Part shown: piece after piece, positions 1 through 7,676 of the stretch
Layout: each line of letters starts with the position of its first letter
Position numbering within the stretch: position 1 is the first letter of the stretch
Position numbers and translations under genes: made by a program
NCBI GenBank assembly: GCA_023434855.1
Contig: JAEYSJ010000124.1
Location: 1 to 13,319, forward strand
Reading direction: 5' to 3'
Source of the DNA: Bacillota bacterium
GTDB lineage: Bacteria; Bacillota_C; Negativicutes; JAEYSJ01
Length of the DNA stretch: 13,319 nt
Notes under the pieces: generated by a model
What the model was told of the DNA's origin: nothing
Seen by the model: only the letters and a program-made list of their open reading frames with translations
Databases searched by the model: none

Positions 1-269
1 CTCTGGAAGAGGACGGGGGAGAAGGCTCATTTGCTGAGGTTGCTGAAGAAACCGGACCGAAGACTATGGAAATGACTATTGAAGATCTTGATCTCTCTGT
101 GCGTTCCTATAATTGTTTAAAACGGGCTGGTATTAATACAGTGGCCGAACTTGTTCAAAAGAGTGAAGAAGATATGATGAAAGTGCGCAACCTTGGCCGT
201 AAATCATTGGAAGAAGTGAAGAAAAAGCTGATTGAACTAGGGTTGTCCTTGAGCGAAATTGAGGAGTAA
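1..269 (+). CDS. rpoA: RNA polymerase alpha subunit, C-terminal part (5' truncated)
   Basis: The frame is open from the left edge (codons from base 3) to TAA at 267-269, giving the last 88 residues of the alpha subunit. What is present is an acidic Gly/Glu-rich linker followed by the alpha C-terminal domain, with the family hallmarks '[18 protein letters not shown]' and '[16 protein letters not shown]' (helix-hairpin-helix fold). In RNA polymerase this domain contacts UP-element DNA and transcription activators. The ATG at 66 lies inside the domain and is not the true start; the real start is outside the window. The rplQ ribosome binding site begins 2 nt after the stop, as expected for the conserved rpoA-rplQ pair at the end of the alpha operon. 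Confidence 0.97.
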   Translation, partial: LEEDGGEGSFAEVAEETGPKTMEMTIEDLDLSVRSYNCLKRAGINTVAELVQKSEEDMMKVRNLGRKSLEEVKKKLIELGLSLSEIEE

Positions 270-283
270 GAGGAGGGAAGAGT

Positions 284-622
284 ATGGCCTACAGAAAGTT
301 AGGACGTGACACTAGCGCCCGTAAAGCGCTATTTCGTAGCATCTTGACTTCCTTCTTTGCATACGAGCGTATTGAAACAACAGAATCCAAAGCTAAAGAA
401 ATCAGTGGCCTTGCCGAAAAAATGATTACTTTAGCCAAACGCGGCGATTTACATGCACGCCGTCAAGTTTTATCATACCTCATGGACGAAGAAGTTGTTA
501 AGAAATTATTTGATAATATTGCACCCAAATATGCCGATCGTCAAGGCGGATACACTCGCGTTTTGAAACTTGGGCCGCGTCGTGGCGATGCTGCGCCAAT
601 GGCAATTCTGGAACTGGTTTAA
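284..622 (+). CDS. rplQ: 50S ribosomal protein L17
   Basis: Encodes 112 residues, the usual bacterial L17 length. The N-terminus '[19 protein letters not shown]' and the segment '[20 protein letters not shown]' are typical, and the C-terminus '[23 protein letters not shown]' is the standard family ending. L17 is a large-subunit protein lining the region near the peptide exit tunnel. AGGAGG at 271-276 lies 7 nt ahead of the ATG, and only 14 nt separate this gene from rpoA, so the two are cotranscribed. Hairpins with U-rich tails follow within 100 nt, making rplQ the probable last gene of the operon. Confidence 0.98.
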   Translation: MAYRKLGRDTSARKALFRSILTSFFAYERIETTESKAKEISGLAEKMITLAKRGDLHARRQVLSYLMDEEVVKKLFDNIAPKYADRQGGYTRVLKLGPRRGDAAPMAILELV

Positions 623-633
623 TTTCAAGATCA

Positions 634-685
634 GGCCAGGTGATAGCGGCTCATAACCTGGCCGGAGTCGCCTGGTTATTGTTTT
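634..685 (+). terminator. Overlapping alternative hairpins after rplQ
   Basis: GGCCAGGT (634-641) can pair with ACCTGGCC (656-663). The right arm also belongs to a second possible hairpin, AACCTGGC (655-662) with GCCTGGTT (670-677, one T-T mismatch), followed by ATTGTTTT. The two folds are mutually exclusive. The second resembles an intrinsic terminator. This may simply be a compound terminator of the ribosomal operon. Confidence 0.5.
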
Positions 686-694
686 ACAAAGTAA

Positions 695-723
695 CAGGCG
701 GCCTTTGGCCGCTTGTTTTGTTA
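695..723 (+). terminator. Intrinsic terminator of the rpoA-rplQ operon
   Basis: CAGGCGGCC (695-703) pairs with GGCCGCTTG (707-715, one G-U pair) across a TTT loop, followed by TTTTGTT. This GC-rich stem with a U-rich tail, 72 nt after the rplQ stop, is a good Rho-independent terminator. It implies that ecfA1 downstream has its own promoter, which I could not locate convincingly. Confidence 0.75.
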
Positions 724-748
724 AAGACAGTATATGCTGGTATTTCTG

Positions 749-924
749 AACCACAGAGGACACTGAGGACGCAAAGTGGAACTGTACGAATATACATTCG
801 TACAGTGAAATCGGTGTATTGTATAACAACGACTATGAGAAGGGCAATACATTGAGATCAGGACATCACACAGTGGGAAAGGGTATTATCAAATCCCTCT
901 GTGCCCTCTATGTCCTCCGTGGTT
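749..924. repeat. Interspersed repeat with inverted ends, copy A
   Basis: The left arm starts AACCACAGAGGACACTGAGG (749) and the right arm ends CCTCTATGTCCTCCGTGGTT (905-924). Their reverse complements match over about 30 nt with scattered mismatches. Just inside the left arm lies a perfect 11-bp hairpin, ACTGTACGAAT (781-791) with ATTCGTACAGT (796-806), loop ATAC. There is no transposase frame; the open frames across it lack ribosome binding sites. The same family recurs at 5515-5681. It resembles non-autonomous MITE-like or REP-like elements. Together with the terminators it accounts for nearly all of the 342-nt gap between rplQ and ecfA1. Confidence 0.8.
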
Positions 925-964
925 ATTCTTAAAGCTTAATAATAATGCTTTTATGGAGAAATTT

Positions 965-1795
965 ATGGAATTTATCAAACTGGAAAACATGCGCCATACT
1001 TATGCTTGTCATGATGGCGGCGAGATTATAGCGCTTGACAATATAAATTTAAGCATTGCACAGGGTGAATTTCTTGCAATTATCGGGACAAACGGTTCAG
1101 GCAAATCTACATTAGCCAAACATTTAAATGGTCTTATTGTGCCTACTGACGGCATATGCCTTGTTAAAGGGCTGGATACCAAGCAAGAGCACAGGATATG
1201 GGAAATCAGGCAAACTGTCGGCATGGTTTTCCAGAATCCTGACAATCAGATAGTGGCCACAATAGTTGAAGAGGACGTCGCCTTTGGTCCGGAGAACTTG
1301 GGGCTGCCTCCCGCAGAAATAGCCAAAAGAGTAGACGAAGCGTTAAAACTGGTAAGCATGGAGGACTTCAGGCAGCATGGACCACATCTCCTGTCCGGCG
1401 GACAACGACAGCGTGTGGCCATTGCCGGCGCCCTTGCTATGCGTTCGGAGTGCCTGGTACTGGACGAGCCCACTGCCATGCTTGATCCACAAGGCCGCCA
1501 GGAAGTATTAACAACAGTATGCCGACTTAACCGGGAAGAAGGCATAACAATAGTTTATATAACCCACTTCATGGAAGAAGCAGCAGCGGCAGACCGGGTA
1601 GTGGTTATGGACAAAGGTCATGTTATTCTGTCAGGTCCGCCACAGCAGGTATTCAGTCAAGTGATGCTGCTAAAAGATATTGGTCTAGATGTGCCAGTGG
1701 CGGCAGAAGTAGCCTGCCGGCTTAGGCAGCAGGGTCTTAAGCTGCCGGAAAATATCATCACTAATGAAGCGCTGGCGGTAGCTTTATGCCCATAA
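965..1795 (+). CDS. ecfA1: ECF transporter ATPase, EcfA1
   Basis: One of the two ABC-type ATPases that energise an energy-coupling factor transporter, which imports vitamins or metal ions through interchangeable S components. The 276-residue product has Walker A 'GTNGSGKST' (41-49, Lys47), Q-loop 'FQNPDNQ' (Gln90), signature 'LSGGQ' (143-147), Walker B 'CLVLDEPTAMLDP' (Asp167, Glu168) and switch His201. I prefer ATG 965 over ATG 953: GGAGAA at 955-960 is a well-placed ribosome binding site for 965 but overlaps the 953 codon, which has no site of its own. The gene overlaps ecfA2 by 10 nt and belongs to the ecfA1-ecfA2-ecfT-truA cluster, a common neighbour of ribosomal genes in Firmicutes. Confidence 0.95.
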   Translation: MEFIKLENMRHTYACHDGGEIIALDNINLSIAQGEFLAIIGTNGSGKSTLAKHLNGLIVPTDGICLVKGLDTKQEHRIWEIRQTVGMVFQNPDNQIVATIVEEDVAFGPENLGLPPAEIAKRVDEALKLVSMEDFRQHGPHLLSGGQRQRVAIAGALAMRSECLVLDEPTAMLDPQGRQEVLTTVCRLNREEGITIVYITHFMEEAAAADRVVVMDKGHVILSGPPQQVFSQVMLLKDIGLDVPVAAEVACRLRQQGLKLPENIITNEALAVALCP

Positions 1796-2661
1796 CTTTA
1801 GTAGATGTCAGCTATATATATATGAAAGGTACGCCTTACGAGCGGACAGCCATTCAGCGGATAAATCTTACAATTGATCGCGGAGAATTTGTTGGTATTA
1901 TCGGTCACACCGGCTCGGGAAAGTCAACTTTAGTGCAGCACTTGAATGGTCTCTTAAAACCGGTTAGTGGTGAGGTATGCATAGATGGTATTAATATCAA
2001 TGCAAAGACAGCAGAAGCCAAGACAGCCAGACGGAAGGTTGGCATGGTATTTCAATATCCTGAACATCAATTATTTGAGGAGACGGTATATGCAGACATC
2101 GCTTTTGGGCCTCGAAACTATGGGCTGACTGAACTGGAAGTAGAACAGAGAGTGCGTAAGGCTTTAGCTTTTGTTGGCCTAAATTATGAGGAATTTGCCA
2201 AACGCTCACCATTTCAATTAAGCGGTGGACAGATGCGGCGGGTAGCTATTGCTGGTGTAATTGCGCTGGAGCCTGAATATCTGGTGCTCGATGAGCCATC
2301 CGCCGGTTTGGATCCCCGCGGCCGGGAGGAAATATTTAACCAAATTATAGATTTACATAAAAAAACAGGTGTAGCTGTAATATTGGTATCACACAACATG
2401 GAAGATATCGCTCGTATGGCTAACCGTTTAATTGTTATGAACTGTGGCTCAGTTATCCTGGAGGGAGCACCCCGGGAAGTATTCCGTCATAAAGGAGATA
2501 TTTTACAGTCTGCCGGAGTGGATGTACCTCAGATCACTGCGTTATTCAGCAAATTGCAGGCTCGTGGTATGGCAGTCGATAACAGTGCAATAACGGTGGA
2601 AGACGCAGTCAATGATATTCTGAGGGCTGTTAGGAGGCAAGGCCGATGCTCACAGACATAA
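1786..2661 (+). CDS. ecfA2: ECF transporter ATPase, EcfA2
   Basis: Second ABC ATPase of the ECF core; it forms a heterodimer with EcfA1 on the cytoplasmic side. The 291 residues contain Walker A 'GHTGSGKST' (40-48, Lys46), Q-loop 'FQYPEHQLFEE', signature 'LSGGQ' (145-149), Walker B 'YLVLDEPSAGLDP' (Asp169, Glu170) and switch 'SHNME' (His203). The Q-loop 'YPEHQLFE' and the slightly longer length separate it from EcfA1. The start lies within the last codons of ecfA1 and has no strong ribosome binding site, which suggests translational coupling. The end overlaps ecfT by 16 nt. Confidence 0.95.
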   Translation: MPITLVDVSYIYMKGTPYERTAIQRINLTIDRGEFVGIIGHTGSGKSTLVQHLNGLLKPVSGEVCIDGININAKTAEAKTARRKVGMVFQYPEHQLFEETVYADIAFGPRNYGLTELEVEQRVRKALAFVGLNYEEFAKRSPFQLSGGQMRRVAIAGVIALEPEYLVLDEPSAGLDPRGREEIFNQIIDLHKKTGVAVILVSHNMEDIARMANRLIVMNCGSVILEGAPREVFRHKGDILQSAGVDVPQITALFSKLQARGMAVDNSAITVEDAVNDILRAVRRQGRCSQT

Positions 2662-3449
2662 CCCTGGGACAATACTTCCCAGGTAACTCATCGATACATA
2701 GACTTGATCCCCGGACAAAAATAGTTTGTGTTATATCATTTATTACCGGCGTTTTTCTAGCTGAGAGTTATGCCGCCGATGCTGCTTTAGCATTGTATGT
2801 CGCTATTGTTGCCAGTGTTGCCGGTATTCCTCTTAAGTTTATATTTAAGTCTGTTAAGCCGCTATGGATTATTATTGCTCTTACCTTAGGAATTCATTTG
2901 TTTACTACACCGGGACTGATACTATATACTTTAGGACCGTTAATTGTTACCCAGGAAGGTTTGCGTCAGGGACTCTTAATGTCGGCAAGGTTGGTTTTGT
3001 TAATAACAATGTCATCGCTGTTGACATTTACTACTTCACCAATTGCCTTAACTGATGGACTGGAACGATTACTTGCCCCGTTTAGAAAACTGGGATTGCC
3101 AGCACATGAGCTGGCAATGATGATGACTATAGCCTTAAGGTTTATCCCTACACTACTGGAAGAAACTGACCGTATTATGAAAGCGCAAATGGCTAGAGGT
3201 GCAGATTTTGGCTCAGGCAACATCGCGCGGCGGGCACAAAGCATGATACCGCTGGTAGTACCTTTGTTTATCAGTGCCTTTCGCCGGGCGGACGAATTGG
3301 CTGTTGCTATGGAGGCCAGGTGTTATCGCGGCGGCGAGAATCGCACCCGTATGAAAGAACTTAAACTTACGGCGGGAGATTTTGTGGCTTATGGATTGGT
3401 GGCAGTATTAATTGGCGGGCTTACTGTACTAAAAATTAAAGGGATATGA
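2646..3449 (+). CDS. ecfT: ECF transporter transmembrane protein EcfT
   Basis: Membrane scaffold linking the EcfA1-EcfA2 ATPases to a substrate-binding S component. The 267 residues show hydrophobic segments around 25-60, 72-95, 110-130 and 245-263. The two coupling-helix motifs that dock into the ATPases are present: 'MARGADF' (ARG at 183-185) and 'MEARCYRGG' (ARC at 224-226, a frequent variant of the second ARG). AGGAGG at 2632-2637 precedes the ATG. No S component is encoded nearby, so this is a shared (group II) ECF module and its substrate cannot be read from this locus. Confidence 0.95.
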   Translation: MLTDITLGQYFPGNSSIHRLDPRTKIVCVISFITGVFLAESYAADAALALYVAIVASVAGIPLKFIFKSVKPLWIIIALTLGIHLFTTPGLILYTLGPLIVTQEGLRQGLLMSARLVLLITMSSLLTFTTSPIALTDGLERLLAPFRKLGLPAHELAMMMTIALRFIPTLLEETDRIMKAQMARGADFGSGNIARRAQSMIPLVVPLFISAFRRADELAVAMEARCYRGGENRTRMKELKLTAGDFVAYGLVAVLIGGLTVLKIKGI

Positions 3450-3491
3450 ATGTTTTAGTCGTATCTTCGTGTAACGGGGTGAAGGCTAACT

Positions 3492-4238
3492 GTGAGTGAA
3501 CAAGTTCGCAATATTAAACTGACTGTCGCTTATGACGGTACTGCTTATCACGGTTTTCAGCGTCAGGCGAATGCCATGACTATTCAGCAGGTGCTTGAGG
3601 AACGGTTGACTAAAATTTTTGGTCACCAGCTTAAGATTATCGGTGCAGGACGGACTGATGCCGGAGTACATGCTTATGGGCAGGTAGTTAACTTCTATAC
3701 CACCGGAACTATTCCGGCAGACCGCATTCCCCTGGCGGCGAAAGGGGTACTGCCAGCTGACATTGTTATCTCTTCAGCCGCGGAAGTAGATAAAGATTTT
3801 CACGCCCGCAGCAATGCCCGGAGCAAAGTATACCTTTACCGTATTTATCAAAGCTGCGTACCTGATCCTTTTTTGCGTAATTATGCCTGGTATATTGTCA
3901 AGACCTTAGATATTCCCGCTATACAGGCGGCAATGGGATTAATTGTCGGAACACATGATTTTTCCTCTTTCCGGGGATCAGGAGGCCCACCCGTAAATCC
4001 GGTTCGCACGATTTTGGCGGCTAACTGCGAGATGCAAGACAAAACTACTGAATTTTCCTTCTGGGGAACGGGATTTCTCTATCATATGGTGCGTAACTTG
4101 GTAGGCACATTAATTGATGTGGGTTTGGGTAAACTATCTGCAGCAGGATTTACCCGGATACTTGCCGCTCGCGATCGCTGCCAGGCCGGCATTACCGCTC
4201 CGGCACAGGGTTTGTATTTAAAAGAAGTATTCTATTAG
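3492..4238 (+). CDS. truA: tRNA pseudouridine(38-40) synthase TruA
   Basis: Converts uridines 38-40 in the anticodon arm of many tRNAs to pseudouridine. The 248-residue product has the family start 'IKLTVAYDGTAYHGFQRQ' and the catalytic-Asp motif 'GAGRTDAGVHA' (Asp56). Later come 'FHARSNARSKVYLYRI', 'GTHDFSSFRGSG' and 'FLYHMVRNLVGTLIDVG', all conserved in TruA. It starts at GTG 3492 behind a GGGGTGAAGG stretch. It follows ecfT by 42 nt and probably sits in the same transcript. No clear terminator follows, but a new promoter begins 34 nt after the stop. Confidence 0.96.
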   Translation: MSEQVRNIKLTVAYDGTAYHGFQRQANAMTIQQVLEERLTKIFGHQLKIIGAGRTDAGVHAYGQVVNFYTTGTIPADRIPLAAKGVLPADIVISSAAEVDKDFHARSNARSKVYLYRIYQSCVPDPFLRNYAWYIVKTLDIPAIQAAMGLIVGTHDFSSFRGSGGPPVNPVRTILAANCEMQDKTTEFSFWGTGFLYHMVRNLVGTLIDVGLGKLSAAGFTRILAARDRCQAGITAPAQGLYLKEVFY

Positions 4239-4272
4239 AATTACATTATTTTCACTTTGCAAGGGAAAATCC

Positions 4273-4301
4273 TTGACATTGACAGGTCCATTTATTACAA
4301 T
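4273..4301 (+). promoter_or_regulatory. Sigma-A promoter for rplM-rpsI
   Basis: TTGACA (4273-4278) and TACAAT (4296-4301) are separated by 17 bp, a near-consensus housekeeping promoter. The predicted transcript start near 4308 leaves a leader of about 200 nt before the rplM ATG. A small CAAGG/CCTTG dyad (4260-4264, 4271-4275) overlaps the -35 box. Confidence 0.85.
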
Positions 4302-4379
4302 ATCCTTATGAGATTTTTGCCATGACTTCCATTAGCCCCGGAACTCAAGGATAAAAAAATCAAACCTGTTTTTCTGTAT

Positions 4380-4477
4380 TAGAATTTATAACTTTTGGGA
4401 ATGTGCAAATAGTTGATTCATTTGCAAAAGCCGAAAAGTAACCTAAATTCTTCACAGTCCCGAAAACATAGTTTTCG
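4380..4477 (+). repeat. Structured intergenic repeat, copy 1 (rplM leader)
   Basis: Nested arms can be read directly: AGAATTTA (4381-4388) with TAAATTCT (4444-4451), ACTTTT (4391-4396) with AAAAGT (4434-4439), and TGCAAAT (4404-4410) with ATTTGCA (4420-4426). A separate terminal hairpin follows, CGAAAAC (4461-4467) with GTTTTCG (4471-4477). The element lies between the rplM promoter and the rplM ribosome binding site, so it is transcribed in the leader. Related copies occur at 10031-10116 and 12573-12680 in the same orientation. Family unknown to me; it could be a cis-acting RNA or a dispersed REP-like element. Confidence 0.7.
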
Positions 4478-4507
4478 CTAAATGCTTGTGATAAGGAGGG
4501 ATATCGC

Positions 4508-4945
4508 ATGAAATCATTTATGGCAAATCCAGCTACAATTGAGCGTAAGTGGTATGTTGTAGACGCCGAAGGAAAAACCGTAGGTAGATTAGCCGTCGAA
4601 GTAGCTAAAGTGCTTCGTGGTAAACATAAACCGACTTTTACTCCGCATGTTGATACCGGTGATCACGTAATCGTAGTTAATGCAGATAAAGTGGTATTTA
4701 CTGGCAAGAAGCTGACTGATAAGACTTATTTCCGTCACTCCGGTTATCCAGGTGGTACTACTTTTACCACTGCCGGTAAAATGCTGGCCGAAAAACCGGA
4801 AAAAGTTCTTGAAATGGCTGTTAAAGGCATGCTGCCTAAAAACAGACTTGGTCGCCAAATGTACCGTAAACTTAACGTATATCGCGGCCCGGAACATCCG
4901 CACGCTGCCCAGAAACCGGAAGTGCTGAATATTGATATTAGGTAA
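4508..4945 (+). CDS. rplM: 50S ribosomal protein L13
   Basis: Encodes 145 residues, the normal L13 length. Family segments include '[18 protein letters not shown]', '[28 protein letters not shown]' and '[36 protein letters not shown]'. L13 is an early assembly protein of the 50S subunit. AAGGAGGG at 4493-4500 sets the ATG at 4508. It has its own sigma-A promoter and a long leader with a structured repeat, which may be regulatory. In many bacteria L13 or S9 leaders are autogenously controlled, but I could not identify a known L13 leader fold here. rpsI follows after 110 nt. Confidence 0.98.
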   Translation: MKSFMANPATIERKWYVVDAEGKTVGRLAVEVAKVLRGKHKPTFTPHVDTGDHVIVVNADKVVFTGKKLTDKTYFRHSGYPGGTTFTTAGKMLAEKPEKVLEMAVKGMLPKNRLGRQMYRKLNVYRGPEHPHAAQKPEVLNIDIR

Positions 4946-5055
4946 GCTGACATATAGCGAGTTTGGAAACATTAATGTAAAGAGAATGTTTTGAAATGTC
5001 CAGGTGCGAAGCAGATGGTCGTTTTAAAACAGGCTCCTGAAAGGAGGAACATAGC

Positions 5056-5448
5056 ATGGCACTAGTTAACTATTACGGCACGGGCCGGAGAAAGACTTCG
5101 GTTGCCAGAGTTCGTCTGGTTCCGGGTGAAGGAAATATCGTCATTAACGGCCGTCCGCTTGTTGAATATTTTGGCCTGAAGACTCTTGAACTGATTGTTA
5201 AGCAACCGCTTAACCTTACCGATACTGTTGGTAAATATGATGTATTGGCAAAAGTAGAGGGAGGCGGTCCGTCCGGTCAAGCCGGTGCTGTCCGTCATGG
5301 AATTGCCCGCGCTCTTTTGAAGGTTGATGGCGAATACCGTCCTTCTTTGAAAAAAGCTGGCTTTCTCACCCGCGATCCGCGCGAAAAAGAGCGTCGTAAA
5401 TACGGCCTCAAAAAAGCCCGTAAAGCTTCACAGTTCTCCAAACGTTAA
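5056..5448 (+). CDS. rpsI: 30S ribosomal protein S9
   Basis: 130 residues, standard for S9. The N-terminus '[21 protein letters not shown]', the central '[20 protein letters not shown]' and the basic tail '[17 protein letters not shown]', which reaches into the ribosomal P site, are all present. AAGGAGG at 5041-5047 precedes the ATG. It forms the conserved rplM-rpsI pair and is the last gene before a strong terminator. Confidence 0.98.
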   Translation: MALVNYYGTGRRKTSVARVRLVPGEGNIVINGRPLVEYFGLKTLELIVKQPLNLTDTVGKYDVLAKVEGGGPSGQAGAVRHGIARALLKVDGEYRPSLKKAGFLTRDPREKERRKYGLKKARKASQFSKR

Positions 5449-5464
5449 TATTTATACCTATCAG

Positions 5465-5493
5465 AGCCCCAGGAAAACTCCTGGGGCTTTCTT
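5465..5493 (+). terminator. Intrinsic terminator of rplM-rpsI
   Basis: AGCCCCAGGA (5465-5474) pairs perfectly with TCCTGGGGCT (5479-5488) across an AAAC loop and is followed by TTCTT. It is a textbook Rho-independent terminator 17 nt after the rpsI stop. Confidence 0.93.
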
Positions 5494-5514
5494 ATAATAC
5501 AAGAAAGATTTTTG

Positions 5515-5681
5515 AACCACAGAGGACGCAGAGGACACAGAGTGGAAGGTTGCGATATTCATCGCGCAGGATTCAGGAATATTAATAGTACTTAAGAGTA
5601 GAATGGTGTTGAGTTTAGGATGCAGTAATGAAATTCAGGTAGTAATAAAATTCCTCTGCGTCCTCTGTGTCCTCTGCGGTT
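5515..5681. repeat. Interspersed repeat with inverted ends, copy B
   Basis: The left arm starts AACCACAGAGGACGCAGAGG (5515) and the right arm ends in CCTCTGTGTCCTCTGCGGTT (5662-5681), near-complementary over about 30 nt. As in copy A, a small hairpin sits just inside the left arm, GCGAT (5552-5556) with ATCGC (5561-5565), loop ATTC, but with unrelated stem sequence. No coding capacity is visible. Both copies lie just behind an intrinsic terminator of a ribosomal operon. Confidence 0.8.
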
Positions 5682-5728
5682 AGCCGTATCCCCAAAACGT
5701 TCGCGGTTTTTATGGAGGAATAAGTATT

Positions 5729-7177
5729 GTGTTACAGAAAATGATACCGTCCAAAATTATAAATATTCTGCAAGTGCTTGGCGCAGATGGCCATAATGCC
5801 TATATTGTGGGTGGAGCGGTAAGAGACTTATTGTCGGGACGCAGTCCCCAGGATTACGATATTGCGACTGATGCCAGACCGGAGCAGATTGCTGCTATTG
5901 CCGCAAAAGCCGGCTGGCGGGTAATTGACAGGTTGGGGCAAAACTTCGGTGTGTTGGCTTTGGTGTTAGATGGAGAAATGGTTGAAGTGGCTACTTTTCG
6001 CGGCGAAAGTTATGGCACAGATGCCCACCGACCTGAAGATGTTTGGTTTACTCGGAATGTTGAGGAGGATTTATCCAGACGGGACTTTACAATTAATGCT
6101 ATGGCTGTGGATATAACAGGTAAGGTAGTGGACCCTTTTGGGGGACAAAAAGATATTGCTGATAGGATAATTCGGACCGTGGGTCAGGCTGACCAGCGCT
6201 TTCAAGAAGATGCGCTCAGAATGTTCCGGGCCTGTCGTTTTGCCGCTCAACTGGGCTATATTATCCATCACACCGTTTATGCAGCCATTCCGGGATGCCT
6301 GCCCAGAGTGGCTGGTCTTTCATTGGAGCGGGTACGTTGGGAGCTGGATAAAATCCTTTTAAGCGCCCATCCACATATGGGATTGGATGCACTGGTTAAA
6401 GCGGGTTTGGCTAATTCACGCTGCCGGGTGCGGGAAAATGGCATTGATCGACAAGTGGCAATACTGCCAGAATTAAGCCATCTAGTAGGGCTGCCTCAAA
6501 ATCCGGCATATCACCGCTTTGATGCCTGGGAACATACTTTGGCAGCCGTCCGGAATGTGCCAGTTGATTTAATATTGCGCTGGGCGGCCTTGCTCCATGA
6601 TATTGGCAAAGGACTGCCCGGCATACGGGATTATGATAATGAGGGACAACCGACTGATCATAAGCATGAACAGGCTGGGGCCAGAATGGCAAGAGCTATA
6701 TTGACACGTCTGCAAATGAAGGAGAAATTAACCAGCAGAGCCGTTTGGCTGGTATCAAGACATATGCGATATTACTTTCAAATGGGAGCCGGTGAAAAAG
6801 TCGTACAGCGCTGGCTGCGGGAGGAAGCCCGGTCAGGAGCATTCCGCGATGCCGGAGAGATGTCTGTGGCCTTTAGACAACTTTCAATCCTGTGCCAGGC
6901 AGACGCCTGTGCAGCTGGTGCAACAGAAAGCTTTGTAGTTCAGGTTGCAGCCTACGGGGAACAATTGTTTAAATTAGCTAAAAGTATGCCCACTCATACC
7001 AGTGATCTTAGATGCGCTATAACTGAACTTGCCACTATGGCAAGAAGCGGCAGTCAATTGGGGAACCTGCTAAAGAATATCTTGCGGCGGGTCCAGGACG
7101 GAAATTTGCCAAATGAGTCTGAGGCTATTGCCGCGGCCAGTCAAAAATGGTTAAAACGCAACACTATCCAGGAGTGA
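5729..7177 (+). CDS. cca: CCA tRNA nucleotidyltransferase with HD domain
   Basis: Adds or repairs the 3'-terminal CCA of tRNAs. The 482 residues contain the class II nucleotidyltransferase signature 'GGAVRD' (28-33) with metal-binding 'DYDIAT' (Asp42, Asp44), then 'RRDFTINAMA' (117-126) and an RNA/nucleotide-selection region 'RFQEDALRMFRACRFAAQLG'. An HD phosphohydrolase-type domain follows, 'RFDAWEHTLAAV' and 'WAALLHDIGKG' (His290-Asp291). It starts at GTG 5729, 8 nt after GGAGGAA (5714-5720); an in-frame ATG at 5741 is less well spaced. It probably forms its own transcript, between repeat copy B and a terminator at 7273. A poly(A) polymerase is less likely, given the length and the HD fusion. 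Confidence 0.93.
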   Translation: MLQKMIPSKIINILQVLGADGHNAYIVGGAVRDLLSGRSPQDYDIATDARPEQIAAIAAKAGWRVIDRLGQNFGVLALVLDGEMVEVATFRGESYGTDAHRPEDVWFTRNVEEDLSRRDFTINAMAVDITGKVVDPFGGQKDIADRIIRTVGQADQRFQEDALRMFRACRFAAQLGYIIHHTVYAAIPGCLPRVAGLSLERVRWELDKILLSAHPHMGLDALVKAGLANSRCRVRENGIDRQVAILPELSHLVGLPQNPAYHRFDAWEHTLAAVRNVPVDLILRWAALLHDIGKGLPGIRDYDNEGQPTDHKHEQAGARMARAILTRLQMKEKLTSRAVWLVSRHMRYYFQMGAGEKVVQRWLREEARSGAFRDAGEMSVAFRQLSILCQADACAAGATESFVVQVAAYGEQLFKLAKSMPTHTSDLRCAITELATMARSGSQLGNLLKNILRRVQDGNLPNESEAIAAASQKWLKRNTIQE

Positions 7178-7272
7178 AATATATTTTTATAAAATAAATT
7201 ATATTTTTGCATAAAAGAGGAGAATACCGGAACATATGGAAAATAAAATATATATAAGTACAGCTTTATGAT

Positions 7273-7308
7273 AAAAACACAGCATTAGCTAAGCAAGCTG
7301 TGTTTTTC
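7273..7308 (+). terminator. Intrinsic terminator after cca
   Basis: AAAAACACAGC (7273-7283) pairs perfectly with GCTGTGTTTTT (7297-7307) across a 13-nt loop. The T-tract is part of the right arm, which makes the hairpin A/T-symmetric and possibly usable on both strands. The 95 nt between cca and the hairpin is very AT-rich and holds no convincing gene. Confidence 0.85.
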
Positions 7309-7366
7309 TTAATAATATATAGCGATTGCCAATTTTTGTAATAATTACCGGCAGGGGGGTTTTACT

Positions 7367-7534
7367 ATGGAAGAACTATTAAAACAGATACTTGAGAACC
7401 AAAAAGAAATTCTTGAACGTTTGGAGCGAATAGAAAAGCATCATAGTGCGGCCACCAAAGATGTGGTTGATCGAATTGAGAGTAAAATTAATATGATAAT
7501 TGCCGAGCCGGACCAGTCAGGCAAAGTTCATTGA
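7367..7534 (+). CDS. Small helical protein of unknown function (55 aa)
   Basis: An ATG at 7367 behind AGGGGGG (7352-7358) opens a 55-codon frame ending with TGA at 7532-7534. The product begins 'MEELLKQILENQKEILERLE' with leucines and isoleucines at heptad-like spacing over residues 4-26, so a short amphipathic helix or coiled coil is likely. A second charged helix follows at about 31-45 and then a polar tail 'EPDQSGKVH'. I do not recognise the family. The good ribosome binding site and protein-like composition support a real gene. It follows the cca terminator and precedes the Spo0E-like gene by 142 nt, so a link to sporulation control is possible but only positional. Confidence 0.7.
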   Translation: MEELLKQILENQKEILERLERIEKHHSAATKDVVDRIESKINMIIAEPDQSGKVH

Positions 7535-7676
7535 TGTAATAATCCATTTTTAGGAAAAACTTGAATTATTAACCAAATGATTACAAATAATTAATAATAA
7601 AATATAGACTAAATGGAAAAAATATCCTATTATAGTAATTGGGTAACGAAATTTGCTGACAAAGGGGTGGCTTAGC

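Noticed and set aside
640..855. 71-codon plus-strand frame and an opposing 107-codon minus-strand frame over 506-855
   Set aside because: Both cover the terminators and repeat copy A, have no ribosome binding sites and no protein-like conservation.
4260..4275. CAAGG/CCTTG hairpin as a truA terminator
   Set aside because: The 5-bp stem lacks a U-tract and overlaps the -35 box of the rplM promoter; too weak to call.
7236..7271. 11-codon frame (start ATG 7236) just before the cca terminator, a possible leader peptide
   Set aside because: The GAGGAG site is about 13 nt away, the peptide has no telling codon run, and no attenuated gene follows closely.
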